Source: CAWBFD01 sp963788115 (GTDB lineage Bacteria > Actinomycetota > Thermoleophilia > Solirubrobacterales > 70-9). Taken from it: a DNA stretch of 64,000 bases. The notes beneath the pieces were generated by a model. That model saw only the letters and a list, made by a program, of their open reading frames with translations, was not told the DNA's origin and did no database searches. Where the stretch lies: the NCBI GenBank assembly GCA_963788115.1, contig CAWBFD010000004.1:1736001-1800000 (forward strand), read 5' to 3'. A program made the position numbers and the translations under genes. How positions within the stretch are numbered: position 1 is the first letter of the stretch; the number at the start of each line of letters is the position of its first letter. Shown here piece after piece: positions 8,357 to 16,395 of this stretch.

Positions 8357-9247
8357 ATGCGGGAGTATTCGACAAGATTCGGCAGGTTGGTCGCATGCGG
8401 CGCGATCCTGGTCGGCCTTGCAGCCGTTCAGGCAACGTTGGCGAGCCAGGCTGAGGCGGTGCCCGGGCTGCAGCGGATCACCAAGACGTCCGTGTCCGAC
8501 TCGAGCACCAGCAAGAAGGTCGCGGCCAAGTGCCCCGCCGGACAGCGCGTGCTCGGTGGCGGCGGGACGGTCACGGGCGGTCGCGGCCAGGTGGTGTTGC
8601 AGCGGCTGCAACCGCTGCAAACGGTCGCCGACGATCGGTTCGTGGTCGGTGCGCGCGAGGATGGGACCGGCTACTCCAGCAACTGGCGGCTCACCGCCTA
8701 CGCGTTGTGCGCCGACCCGCTTCCCGGCTTCGGGATCCTCCCCTCGACCTCGGGCAGCGCAAGCTCGAATTCCCCGCAGAGCACCATCTCCTTCTGCGTC
8801 GGCCAGACGCAGGTCGGATTCGGGGGGCGCCTCAACGGCGGCGGCGGGCAGGTTCACCTGAACACCCTGGTACGCGACACGAACGGCGACGTGGACTTCA
8901 CCCTGATCGCCGCGCAGGAGGATGCCAACGGCTTCGGCGGCAACTGGAATGTGACCGCCTACGCCGTCTGCGCCAACACGCCTGACAACCTCACCACGGT
9001 ATCCGCCGTCGCCCCGGCCAGCTCGGCGAACAAGTCCGCCACCGTCAGCTGCCCGGCGGGCACGCGGGTCCACAGCGCCGGCGGTCAGCTGATGCCTACG
9101 GGATCCGGCCCGGTCGACCGCAGCCTCGTCATCGACAACGTCGCCATCGACCCACAGCTCCGCAGCGTCACGGTGAGGGGCGTCGAGGACGAGACCGGCA
9201 CGGCCGCCAACTGGTCCGTCAGAGCACTCGCGCTCTGCGGGCCGTAG
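8357..9247 (+). CDS. Secreted protein with three 85-residue repeats
   Basis: A 296-residue exported protein. ATG 8357 is preceded by AGGGAAG. Residues 1-36 form a Sec signal peptide (basic start, hydrophobic core VACGAILVGLAAVQATL, cleavage near SQAEA). The mature part has three repeats of about 85 residues. Each begins near a Cys (CPAGQRVLGGGG, CVGQTQVGFGGRLNGGGG, CPAGTRVHSAGGQL) and ends with a matching NWRLTAYALCA, NWNVTAYAVCA or NWSVRALALCG, so each repeat probably closes with a disulfide. The Gly-rich turns and alternating hydrophobics suggest beta sandwiches. I recognise it only as a type seen in soil actinobacteria; function unknown. It is divergent from recO, 69 bases apart. Confidence 0.75.
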   Translation: MREYSTRFGRLVACGAILVGLAAVQATLASQAEAVPGLQRITKTSVSDSSTSKKVAAKCPAGQRVLGGGGTVTGGRGQVVLQRLQPLQTVADDRFVVGAREDGTGYSSNWRLTAYALCADPLPGFGILPSTSGSASSNSPQSTISFCVGQTQVGFGGRLNGGGGQVHLNTLVRDTNGDVDFTLIAAQEDANGFGGNWNVTAYAVCANTPDNLTTVSAVAPASSANKSATVSCPAGTRVHSAGGQLMPTGSGPVDRSLVIDNVAIDPQLRSVTVRGVEDETGTAANWSVRALALCGP

Positions 9248-9268
9248 CGGCTCGCGCGCGCGACGCGC

Positions 9269-9286
9269 CGGGCCGGAAGCGGCCCG
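9269..9286. terminator. Hairpin between convergent genes
   Basis: Inverted repeat CGGGCCG / CGGCCCG with a GAAG loop, 22 bases after the stop of the secreted-repeat gene and before the convergent cupin. There is no uridine run, but the position suits a bidirectional transcription barrier. An AT-rich patch (9298-9320) follows. Confidence 0.4.
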
Positions 9287-9359
9287 CGGTTGGCGCTTTA
9301 TCCACATATATGGGCGTATAACGCGCCACCAGACCCGGGGTGGCCCGGAGACGCCCGCC

Positions 9360-9714
9360 CTACGCCGCGTACGCGTCCGCCCCGAGGAAGTGCAGCGACA
9401 CGTACGGCTCCTCGCCGACCACCCAGCTGTCGTGACCGGAGCGGCACGGCGAAGATGTCCCCGGCCTCCATCACCTCGTCGTAGTCGGGCCCGACGACCG
9501 CAGCGCGACCCGAGAGCACCATGCCTACATGCTCGACGGGACAGCGATCATCCGGAGAGGAGCCCACGTGCTCGCTCCACTTCCACCCCGGCTCGTAGGT
9601 GGCCCGCCCGATCGTCATCCCGCCCACGTGTACGAGCTCGAACCGGCCCAGCGGGAACTCGCGCACCTCGTCGGGCTCATCGAAACGGCGGAGAAGGAAC
9701 TCGCTGATCGCCAT
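9360..9714 (-). pseudogene. Cupin-domain protein, frameshifted
   Basis: A single-domain cupin of about 117 residues (double-stranded beta helix). The N-terminal two thirds are intact: GRFELVHVGGMTIGRATYEPGWKWSEHVG, then CPVEHVGMVLSGRAAVVGPDYDEVMEAGDIFAVP, giving the His/Glu pattern of cupin motif 1. At about 9440 an extra base breaks the frame. In the next frame the expected motif 2 appears (GHDSWVVGEEPYVSLHFLGADAYAA, ending at 9360). The unrepaired frame runs on to 9298 with an Arg/Gly-rich tail. Either the gene is inactive or the base is an assembly error. Substrate unknown. Confidence 0.7.
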
Positions 9715-9728
9715 CGTCGGAAAAAAGC

Positions 9729-10661
9729 CTACGCGCCGACCGCATCGCGGATCGCCGCCGCGGTGACAGTCGCGGCAAGCGTGCCGATGGAGATCGAGAC
9801 GAACCGGTCACGTGCCGGCCCGCCCGAGGCGATGCAGAAGGCCACGTCGCCGTCGACGTCGGAGAACACCGGGTCCACCGCGCGGGCGACCCCGCCGCTC
9901 GCCATTCGCGCCACCCGCGTGCACACCCCCTTGTCGAGGGCGGCGTCGGTCATCACGCAGACCAGGGTCGTGTTTTGCTCCTCCCACCCGGTCCAGTCGG
10001 GTGGGCCCTCCATCCCGGCGATCAGCCCCGCCGTGGAAAGCGACTCGCCGTCGTCGCCCCGTGGGCCGGCGAGGACCGAGCCGTCGGCTCCGATCACGTC
10101 GCCGAAGGCATTGACCACTGCCAGGACGGCCACGGTCAGCCCGTTGCCGCTGCGCGCGGCGGCGTAGCCAACGCCGGCTCGGGTCGCCCGCTCCCGCCCC
10201 AGGATCTTGCCGACCGCGGCGCCGGTCCCGGCGCCGACCCGGCCGCGCTCGGGGACCCCCGACAGGGCCCCCTCACACGCCGCCCGCCCCTCATCCGCGC
10301 CGGGCCGGACCTGCGGGTCCCCCTCGGTGAGGTCGTAGACGACGGCGGCGGGCACGATCGGCACCAATCCGCCCGGAGTCTTGTATCCGCGCCCGTGCTC
10401 CTCGAGCCAGCGCATCGCGCCGTCGGCGGTGGCGAGCCCGTAGGCGCTGCCGCCGGAGAGCGTTACGGCGGTGATCTCGGCGGTCCCGGCAAGCGGCCCG
10501 ATGACATCGGTCTCACGCGTGCCCGGTCCGCCGCCGCGGACGTCGACCCCCGCCTGGCTGCCGGGCGGCGCGATCACCACCGTGCATCCGGTCGCCCCAC
10601 CGGGATCGGTCCAGTGTCCGATCGCGAAGCCGTCCGGCGGCGCGAGCCTCTCCGCGCTCAC
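9729..10661 (-). CDS. P1 family (DmpA/OAT-like) peptidase
   Basis: A 310-residue member of the self-processing DmpA/ornithine-acetyltransferase-like fold, known for N-terminal aminopeptidase activity. Seen: the N-terminal GATGCTVVIAPPG segment, SGGSAYGLATADGAMRWLEE, and the putative autocleavage site in NTTLVCVMTDAALDK, where a Thr becomes the new N-terminal nucleophile in characterised relatives. GTG 10661 overlaps the fpg stop as GTGA, so translation is coupled to fpg. A role in peptide turnover is inferred from the family; the natural substrate is unknown. Confidence 0.85.
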   Translation of the reverse strand: MSAERLAPPDGFAIGHWTDPGGATGCTVVIAPPGSQAGVDVRGGGPGTRETDVIGPLAGTAEITAVTLSGGSAYGLATADGAMRWLEEHGRGYKTPGGLVPIVPAAVVYDLTEGDPQVRPGADEGRAACEGALSGVPERGRVGAGTGAAVGKILGRERATRAGVGYAAARSGNGLTVAVLAVVNAFGDVIGADGSVLAGPRGDDGESLSTAGLIAGMEGPPDWTGWEEQNTTLVCVMTDAALDKGVCTRVARMASGGVARAVDPVFSDVDGDVAFCIASGGPARDRFVSISIGTLAATVTAAAIRDAVGA

Positions 10662-11623
10662 CGTGCCCTCGCGCCGCCCGGGCGGCGTCCATGGGCGCCC
10701 CGACGACGGCGAGGCCGGCGCCGCAGCCGCCGCTGGCAGCCGGGGCAGAAGTAGGTCGAGCGACCGGAGACGACGATCCGCCGGATCCGCTCGCCGCAGC
10801 GCCGGCACGGCTCGCCCTCCCGCGTGTGGACGAGGAATTCGTCCTGAGCCGTCCCTCGCTCCCCGCGGGCATCCCGGTAGTCGTCGATCGAGGCGCCGCG
10901 GTTTGCGAGACCGACCTCGAGCGCGGCGACGATCCCATCCACGAGGCGCTCGCAGTGCTCGAGCTTCAGCGAGCCGGCCGGGGACAGCGGGTGAAGCTCG
11001 GCGCGCCAGAGGGCCTCGTCCGCGTAGATGTTGCCGATTCCCGCAATCCGGGTCTGGTTCAACAGAAACGACTTCAGCGGTGCGGTCCGCCCGGCGGCCA
11101 GCTCGGCCAGGCCCTCCGGGGTCAGCTCGCTCGAGAGCGGCTCAGGGCCGAGGCGCGCGGTCAGGTAGGCGTCGAGCTCGGCACCGTCGAGCGCGACCGC
11201 CTGTCCGAAGCGGCGCGCATCCGTGAACCACAGCTCGGAGCCGTCGTCCAGACGGATCACCGCCCGCAGGTGGCGGGCCTCGGGGTGCGACTCGTACAGG
11301 CGGGGCGCCCCCAGCCGCGTCGCCTCCATCAGGTCGAGCGCGGCGTCGTCCTCGCCGGCGAGCGTGGCAGGACGGAGCAGCAGGTTCCCCGTCATCCGCA
11401 GGTGCATCACCAGGTGGCGATCGCCCTCGAGGCCGACGATCAGGTACTTCCCCCGTCGGCCCACGGACTCGATCCGCCGCCCCGCGATCGCCCGCTCGAC
11501 CGATGCCGGCGGCTCCGGCCTGGTCCAGCGCGCGTCGAGCACGCTCGCGGAAGTGATCCGCCGGCCGACCACGGCGGGCTCTAGCTGGCGCCGGATCGTC
11601 TCCACCTCAGGGAGTTCAGGCAT
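10658..11623 (-). CDS. mutM: Formamidopyrimidine-DNA glycosylase
   Basis: A 321-residue Fpg/MutM that excises 8-oxoguanine and FaPy lesions and cuts the abasic site. Seen: N-terminal MPELPEVE with Pro2 as Schiff-base nucleophile and Glu3, Lys59 in GRRGKYL, the helix-two-turn-helix segment around LNQTRIAGIGNIYADE, and a C-terminal zinc finger C-x2-C-x16-C-x2-C. The tail after the zinc finger is about 25 residues longer than usual and very Arg-rich, possibly an extra DNA-binding extension. It is adjacent to xerD and coupled to the P1 peptidase. Confidence 0.95.
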   Translation of the reverse strand: MPELPEVETIRRQLEPAVVGRRITSASVLDARWTRPEPPASVERAIAGRRIESVGRRGKYLIVGLEGDRHLVMHLRMTGNLLLRPATLAGEDDAALDLMEATRLGAPRLYESHPEARHLRAVIRLDDGSELWFTDARRFGQAVALDGAELDAYLTARLGPEPLSSELTPEGLAELAAGRTAPLKSFLLNQTRIAGIGNIYADEALWRAELHPLSPAGSLKLEHCERLVDGIVAALEVGLANRGASIDDYRDARGERGTAQDEFLVHTREGEPCRRCGERIRRIVVSGRSTYFCPGCQRRLRRRPRRRRGAHGRRPGGARAR

Positions 11624-11677
11624 GCCCAGGGTTGTAGCAAGCGGTAGGCCGCACCCAAGGTGGCCGCCCGCGGCGGC

Positions 11678-12655
11678 CTACTTGGCCAATGCTCGCGGGT
11701 GGGCCTTGAAATAGACCTCCTTGATCCTCTCGTTGGAGAGGTGGGTGTAAAGCTGCGTGGTCGAGACGTCCGCGTGCCCCAGCATCTCCTGCACCGAGCG
11801 CAGGTCGCAGCCGCCCGAGAGCAGGTGCGTGGCGAAGGTGTGACGAAGCGTGTGGGGGCTCATCTTCCCGTCGAGCCCAACCTCGCGCGCATGGCCCTGG
11901 ATGATCTTGTAGAGACCCTGCCGGGTGAGCGAGCCGCCGCGAAAGTTGACGAACAGCTTCGGCTCGGGTTTCGACCCCACGAGCTGCGGCCGCCCGGACC
12001 GCAGGTAGCGCGAGACCGCGGCCGCAGCCTCCCTGCCGATCGGGACGATCCGCTCCTTCGATCCCTTTCCGTGCGGCCGAACGAACCCGCGCCGCAGGTC
12101 CACCTCCCCGACATCGAGGCCCACAGCCTCCGACGCGCGCAGCCCGCACCCGTACATGACCTCGAGCAGCGCACGGTCGCGCACCGCGATCGGCTCCGTG
12201 CCGTCGGCGCTCTCCAGCAGCCGCTTGACCTCCGCGTAGGTGAGCACGTGCGGCAGCTTGCGGCTCTTCGCCGGGGGCGAGAGCGTCGCGGTGGGATCGT
12301 CGTCGATCAACTCCTCCCTGCGCAGGTGGCGGTAGAAGGAGCGAAGCGCCGCGGCCTTTCGGTTGATCGTCGCGGGGGAGCAGGGCGGGCGCGCCTGGCC
12401 GTCCGATCCCGGGTGGCCGGTGGCGAGATCAGCGAGGAAATCGGCGACGTCGCCGCGGTCGGCCTCGGTCGCTGCGCGTCCCCGCGGGGCGAGGAACGTG
12501 CCGTACTGGAGCAGGTCCGTGCGGTACGCATCGAGCGTGTTCCGCGCCAGCCCTCGCTCGAACTCGAGGTATGCGAGGTAGTCAAGGACGAGCGCCTCGA
12601 ACCGCGGCCCGACCTCCCTCTCCGGGGACTCGGGCGGACGGACAGCCACGGCCAT
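11678..12655 (-). CDS. xerD: Tyrosine recombinase XerD/XerC
   Basis: A 325-residue tyrosine recombinase that resolves chromosome dimers at dif. The N-terminal SAM-like core-binding domain spans about 18-112; the catalytic domain carries Arg173 (GLRASE), Lys197 (GKGSKER), His268 and Arg271 (SPHTLRHTFATHLL), His294 (LGHADVSTTQ) and the nucleophile Tyr303 (LYTHL). The C-terminal YFKAHPRA is typical of XerD. Its place beside the NUDIX gene and pyrG matches the mycobacterial xerD locus, which argues for the housekeeping recombinase and not a phage integrase. Confidence 0.93.
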   Translation of the reverse strand: MAVAVRPPESPEREVGPRFEALVLDYLAYLEFERGLARNTLDAYRTDLLQYGTFLAPRGRAATEADRGDVADFLADLATGHPGSDGQARPPCSPATINRKAAALRSFYRHLRREELIDDDPTATLSPPAKSRKLPHVLTYAEVKRLLESADGTEPIAVRDRALLEVMYGCGLRASEAVGLDVGEVDLRRGFVRPHGKGSKERIVPIGREAAAAVSRYLRSGRPQLVGSKPEPKLFVNFRGGSLTRQGLYKIIQGHAREVGLDGKMSPHTLRHTFATHLLSGGCDLRSVQEMLGHADVSTTQLYTHLSNERIKEVYFKAHPRALAK

Positions 12656-12719
12656 GGTGTCCAGTTCTCGCGCGCGTCACGCACCCCTCTTCGTGCAAAC
12701 GGGCGTGCGCGGCCAGCGC

Positions 12720-13250
12720 TCAGCCGTTGCCCGCTCGCCGCCGCTCCCGGAAGAGCAGGAGGCCGACCAGCGACTTCGCGTCGCGACAGGCGGCGATCGC
12801 GCCATCGATGTCGTCGAGCGGCCATGGGACGATCTCGATCCGCTCCTCCGGGTCGTGGTCCCCGTCGGCTGGCGCCAGGTCGGTGGCCAGGTACAGGGTG
12901 ACCTCCTCCTCGAGCAACCCGGGGCTGGTGTAGAAGCGCTTGAGCTCGTGCCAGTCCCCCGCGCGCTTGCCGACCTCCTCGCCGAGCTCCCGCCGCGCAC
13001 AGTCGATCGGTGCCTCGCCCTCCACGTCGAGCTTGCCGGCGGGAAGCTCCAGGAGCGCCTCCTCGCCGACGGCCTCGCGCGGCTGCCGAACCAGATAGAC
13101 GAAGCGCTCGTCGTGAGCGACGACCACCACCGCACCGGGGTGGGAGACCACCTGTCGCTCACCCGTCGATCCGTCCCGGTAGCGGAACTCATCGATGCGC
13201 ACGCTGGCGATCGGGCCCTCGAACACCGTCCGCGAAGTGACCCGCTCCAT
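12720..13250 (-). CDS. ADP-ribose pyrophosphatase (NUDIX)
   Basis: A 176-residue NUDIX hydrolase of the ADP-ribose pyrophosphatase type. The NUDIX box is LPAGKLDVEGEAPIDCARRELGEEVGKRAG, with one residue more than the canonical spacing between Gly and the first Glu, a variation I recall from mycobacterial ADPRase. The flanking pattern (VRQPREAVGEEALLELPAG and FYTSPGLLEEEVTLYLATDL) also fits ADPRase. I start at ATG 13250, since the upstream frame only adds Arg/Gly-rich sequence. The neighbour order pyrG to NUDIX to xerD is the same in mycobacteria. Confidence 0.9.
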   Translation of the reverse strand: MERVTSRTVFEGPIASVRIDEFRYRDGSTGERQVVSHPGAVVVVAHDERFVYLVRQPREAVGEEALLELPAGKLDVEGEAPIDCARRELGEEVGKRAGDWHELKRFYTSPGLLEEEVTLYLATDLAPADGDHDPEERIEIVPWPLDDIDGAIAACRDAKSLVGLLLFRERRRAGNG

Positions 13251-13260
13251 GCTCGATCGC

Positions 13261-14328
13261 CTACCGCCCGGCCGCCCCCGCGAGCGCCCGGCCGGCGGCG
13301 AGCGCGGCGGCGAAGAACAGGGGGTCCTCATGGATCGTCCTCCCCATCGTGTAAGCGGGAAGCCCGGCGGCCGCGTAGCCGTCGAGGTCGATCGGCTCGA
13401 CCGCGATGTCGTGGCGCCCGCCGCAGATCTCGATCAGCGAGTCGAGGGCCGCCTGGGCCGACCCACCCTCCGGCGCCCCGGCGTCGAGCACGGGCCACCC
13501 CTCCACCTCGGCTTCGGGCACCGGCACCCGCACGGCACCGAGCAGGAGCTGGAGGACCGACTCCGTGTGGTGAGAAAGGCCCCGGTGGCGCTCGCGCGGG
13601 TCGGAGCTCGAGAGGCGCGGCGAGACCAGCGTCGCGAGCCCGAGGGCGAGCGCGGCGTGGGCGGTATCGAGGGCCGCCATCCCCCCGTGGCCGTAGCGGG
13701 TCGCCGAGCCCAACATTCCGGGCCCGGGTCCCGCGATCACCGCATCCCAGCCGAGCTCGGCACCGACGGCGGCATCGAGAGCGCCCACCAGGCTGATCGC
13801 CTCCAGCTCGCCCCCGTACGACGGCGCGGTCGTCAGGTGGCCGGCGACGATCCCGAGGTCGCGCAACATCGTCACGTCGAGTGAGAGCGACCCCGGCAGC
13901 GCGCCCCCCGCGGTCTGCACGTACCCGACCCGGAGGCCTGGCCGGAGCGCCGCCGCCGCCCATGCCGCCGGCGCGAGGTGACCGTGAAGCGGGATCACCA
14001 GCACCGGAACGGTCCGGTCGCGCGGCGCCTCGTGCGGTGGCTCCACCGGGTCGACGGAGTGCTGGAGCGATGTGTAGTTGAGCTTCATCACCGGCTCCCC
14101 CGCAGCGCCTTCGGCGCGATCCAGGCCACGGGAGAGGTTGACGTGGACGATGTCGAAGCCCCCCGAGCCGAGCCCGAGGTCCAGCGCCTCCGTGTTGACG
14201 ATGACCTCGTCGCCCGCGGCGACATCGCCGATCAGGCCGACGTCGGCCCAGGCCCGCCGCCGCTCCCCACGAACCTCCACGGTCAGCGGCTCGACCGAGA
14301 CCACCCGCCCGCGGCTTAGCCTGAGCAC
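13261..14328 (-). CDS. DUF3866 family protein
   Basis: A 355-residue protein of DUF3866, a conserved actinobacterial family of unknown function. The start at GTG 14328 is set by AGGAGG eight bases upstream. The N-terminus (LSRGRVVSVEPLTVEVRGERRRAWADVGLIGDVAAGDEVIVNT) looks like an SH3/OB-type barrel. The rest contains VPVLVIPLHGHLAP, YVQTAGGALPG and AVIAGPGPGMLGSATRYGHGGMAALD, a Gly-rich alpha/beta domain. There is no signal peptide. It is packed 10 bases from the NUDIX start and 53 from the M20 gene. Confidence 0.8.
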   Translation of the reverse strand: MLRLSRGRVVSVEPLTVEVRGERRRAWADVGLIGDVAAGDEVIVNTEALDLGLGSGGFDIVHVNLSRGLDRAEGAAGEPVMKLNYTSLQHSVDPVEPPHEAPRDRTVPVLVIPLHGHLAPAAWAAAALRPGLRVGYVQTAGGALPGSLSLDVTMLRDLGIVAGHLTTAPSYGGELEAISLVGALDAAVGAELGWDAVIAGPGPGMLGSATRYGHGGMAALDTAHAALALGLATLVSPRLSSSDPRERHRGLSHHTESVLQLLLGAVRVPVPEAEVEGWPVLDAGAPEGGSAQAALDSLIEICGGRHDIAVEPIDLDGYAAAGLPAYTMGRTIHEDPLFFAAALAAGRALAGAAGR

Positions 14329-14381
14329 CAGCCGTGCCTCCTGCCGCGGCAGTGGTGTGCAGTCGTGGGGGGAGTCACGGC

Positions 14382-15497
14382 TTAATCGCCCTCCCCGGCG
14401 GCGTCGGTGATGGCCTCGCAGACGGCCAGCATCTCGACCAGGCGCTGGGCCGCGATGCTCTCCTCGGGAGTGTGGTTCGCCTCGGTGCCGTTCGCCAGCA
14501 GCACGCACTCGTACCCCGCCGCCACCAGCGCGTTGGCGTCGCTTCCACCGCCAGTCGCCACCTCGAGAGGCTGATGCCCACAGCGCCCCAGGGCGCGATG
14601 CGCCAGCGCCACCGGTGTCGCGGTCGAAGCCAGCCGATAGCCCCTGAACATCTCGACCACCTCGACGTCGACGTCACAGCCGTGTTCGGTGGCCGCCCAG
14701 GTACAGGCGTCGACCATCGTCCCGATGGCCTCGCTGGCCTTGCCGTCATCGATCGAGCGGGCCTCGCCGTCGATCCGGCAGTGCCCCGGCACCACGTTCG
14801 ACGCGGTTCCGCCGTCGATCACGCCGATGTTCGTGGTGGTCTCCTCGTCCAGGCGACCCAGGCTCATGCGGGAGATCGCCGCGGCGGCGGCGGCGATCGC
14901 GCTCTGCCCCTCCTCGGGCCGGATGCCGCTGTGGGCCTCGACCCCCTCGAAGTCGGCGAGCAGCCGCTTGTAGGTCGGCGCCGCGGTAACCACCTCGCCG
15001 ATCGGGCTCGCGTGGTCGATCACGAATCCAAACGGCGCCCGGAGGGTGGCGAGGTCGAGCGCCTTGGCGCCCCGCAGACCGTCCTCCTCGGCAACCGTGA
15101 ACGCCAGCTCGACACCGGCGGCCGGCGGATCCTGGGCGTGGCGCGCGGCCAACTCCAGCAGCATCGCCACCGCGGCCTTGTTGTCGGCGCCCAGGATCGT
15201 GTCGCCGCGGCTGCGGAACACGCCGTCGGCGAGCTCGACCTCGATCGGACCGTCGTGAGGAACCGTGTCGAGGTGCGCGAAGAACGACACCCACCGGTCG
15301 CTGCGGCCGGGAATCCGAGCGATCAGGTTGCCGGCCCCGGCCCGGGCGGGACCAGCAGCGTCATCCTCCTCCGCATCGACCCCGAGCGAGCGCAGCTCCG
15401 TGAGCACGGCGTCGGCGACCCCGCGCTCGTTCCCGGTCGGCGAGGGAACCTCGCAGAGACGGACGAAGCGATCGAGGAGGCGCTGCTCTGAGGCCAC
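14382..15497 (-). CDS. M20 family metallopeptidase (PepT-like)
   Basis: A 371-residue zinc aminopeptidase/carboxypeptidase-like hydrolase. The metal site is visible: FFAHLDTVPHDG, GADNKAAVAMLLE, VAEEDGLRGAKAL (catalytic Glu then metal Glu) and a late His in GTEANHTPEESIAAQRL. The dimerisation (lid) domain lies in the middle around FEGVEAHSGIRPEEG. This set resembles peptidase T-like tripeptidases. The start is GTG 15497, 23 bases upstream in the operon sense from the methyltransferase stop. The actual peptide substrate is unknown. Confidence 0.88.
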   Translation of the reverse strand: MASEQRLLDRFVRLCEVPSPTGNERGVADAVLTELRSLGVDAEEDDAAGPARAGAGNLIARIPGRSDRWVSFFAHLDTVPHDGPIEVELADGVFRSRGDTILGADNKAAVAMLLELAARHAQDPPAAGVELAFTVAEEDGLRGAKALDLATLRAPFGFVIDHASPIGEVVTAAPTYKRLLADFEGVEAHSGIRPEEGQSAIAAAAAAISRMSLGRLDEETTTNIGVIDGGTASNVVPGHCRIDGEARSIDDGKASEAIGTMVDACTWAATEHGCDVDVEVVEMFRGYRLASTATPVALAHRALGRCGHQPLEVATGGGSDANALVAAGYECVLLANGTEANHTPEESIAAQRLVEMLAVCEAITDAAGEGD

Positions 15498-15520
15498 GGC
15501 CGAAGGCTATGCGAGCGGCG

Positions 15521-16360
15521 CTACTCGGCGAGGACCGTGAGGGCGACGCCCGTGAGTCCGGGCCCGCCGGCCTCGAAGAGCGGCGTGGTCCGCTCGCGGA
15601 CCGCGCCCCGCGCGCGCTCCCGCTCGTCTGGGGAAAGGTCCTCGACCACCTCGGAGATCGGCCCGGTCAGCTCCAGGGTCAGACGCCAATGATCGTCGGC
15701 GTCCCCGTATCCCCAGTCCACCGGAACCTCCTCGATCTCCGGCTCACCGAAGCCCGCCCCGGTAACGAGCGCGTCGATCCGGCTCGGATCTGCGAGCGAG
15801 AAGATCCCCGGGGTGCCCGGCTCGGGCGCCGGGAGGTGGCCGAGGTCGACCATGGTCTTGCCCGGGATCGCGGCCCACGGGTTCCGCTCAGGCTCACCCC
15901 AGACGGCAAAGCTGAGCCGACCACCCTCCCGCAGGACCCGGCGCGTCTCCGCCAGCGCTGCGGCCGGGTCGGCCATGAGCATGTAGCCGAAGCGGCAGAG
16001 GACACCGTCGACGCTCGAATCGCCCATGTCCATGCGCTCGGCGTCGAGCACCCGGTATTCGACGTTGTCGAGACCGAGCTCCTCGCCGAACGCCCGCGCC
16101 CGTGCGACCATCGCCGGCGCGAAGTCGGTGGAGATCAGGCGACCGCTCGCTCCCAGCCGCTCGGCCACCTTGAAGCCGACGTGCCCGATGCCCGCGGCCA
16201 GCTCGAGCACCGTCTGGCCGGGCTCCGGATCGAGGCGCTCGACCAGCCGATCGCCCACGGGCCCGAGGGCCCTCCCGAGCAGGCCGCGCTCGTCGCTCCA
16301 ACCTGATGACACCCGGTCCCATGTGCGGAGCGACACGTCGCGGTACTCGTCGAGATCCAC
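15521..16360 (-). CDS. SAM-dependent methyltransferase (class I)
   Basis: A 279-residue Rossmann-fold methyltransferase. Motif I is VLELAAGIGHVGFKVAERLG, motif II VEYRVLDAERMD, and motif III GGRLSFAVWGEPERNPW, resembling UbiE/COQ5-type and other small-molecule methyltransferases. There is no transmembrane segment. It lies between the pyrG end and the M20 gene. The substrate cannot be deduced. Confidence 0.85.
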   Translation of the reverse strand: MDLDEYRDVSLRTWDRVSSGWSDERGLLGRALGPVGDRLVERLDPEPGQTVLELAAGIGHVGFKVAERLGASGRLISTDFAPAMVARARAFGEELGLDNVEYRVLDAERMDMGDSSVDGVLCRFGYMLMADPAAALAETRRVLREGGRLSFAVWGEPERNPWAAIPGKTMVDLGHLPAPEPGTPGIFSLADPSRIDALVTGAGFGEPEIEEVPVDWGYGDADDHWRLTLELTGPISEVVEDLSPDERERARGAVRERTTPLFEAGGPGLTGVALTVLAE

Positions 16361-16395
16361 GCCGCGCAGTCTATGCGGCTAGAAACGGCTGAGCC

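Noticed and set aside
11678..12655. xerD as a phage or island integrase
   Set aside because: XerD-type motifs and location by NUDIX, pyrG and steA/steB match the housekeeping locus; no attachment sites or phage genes nearby.
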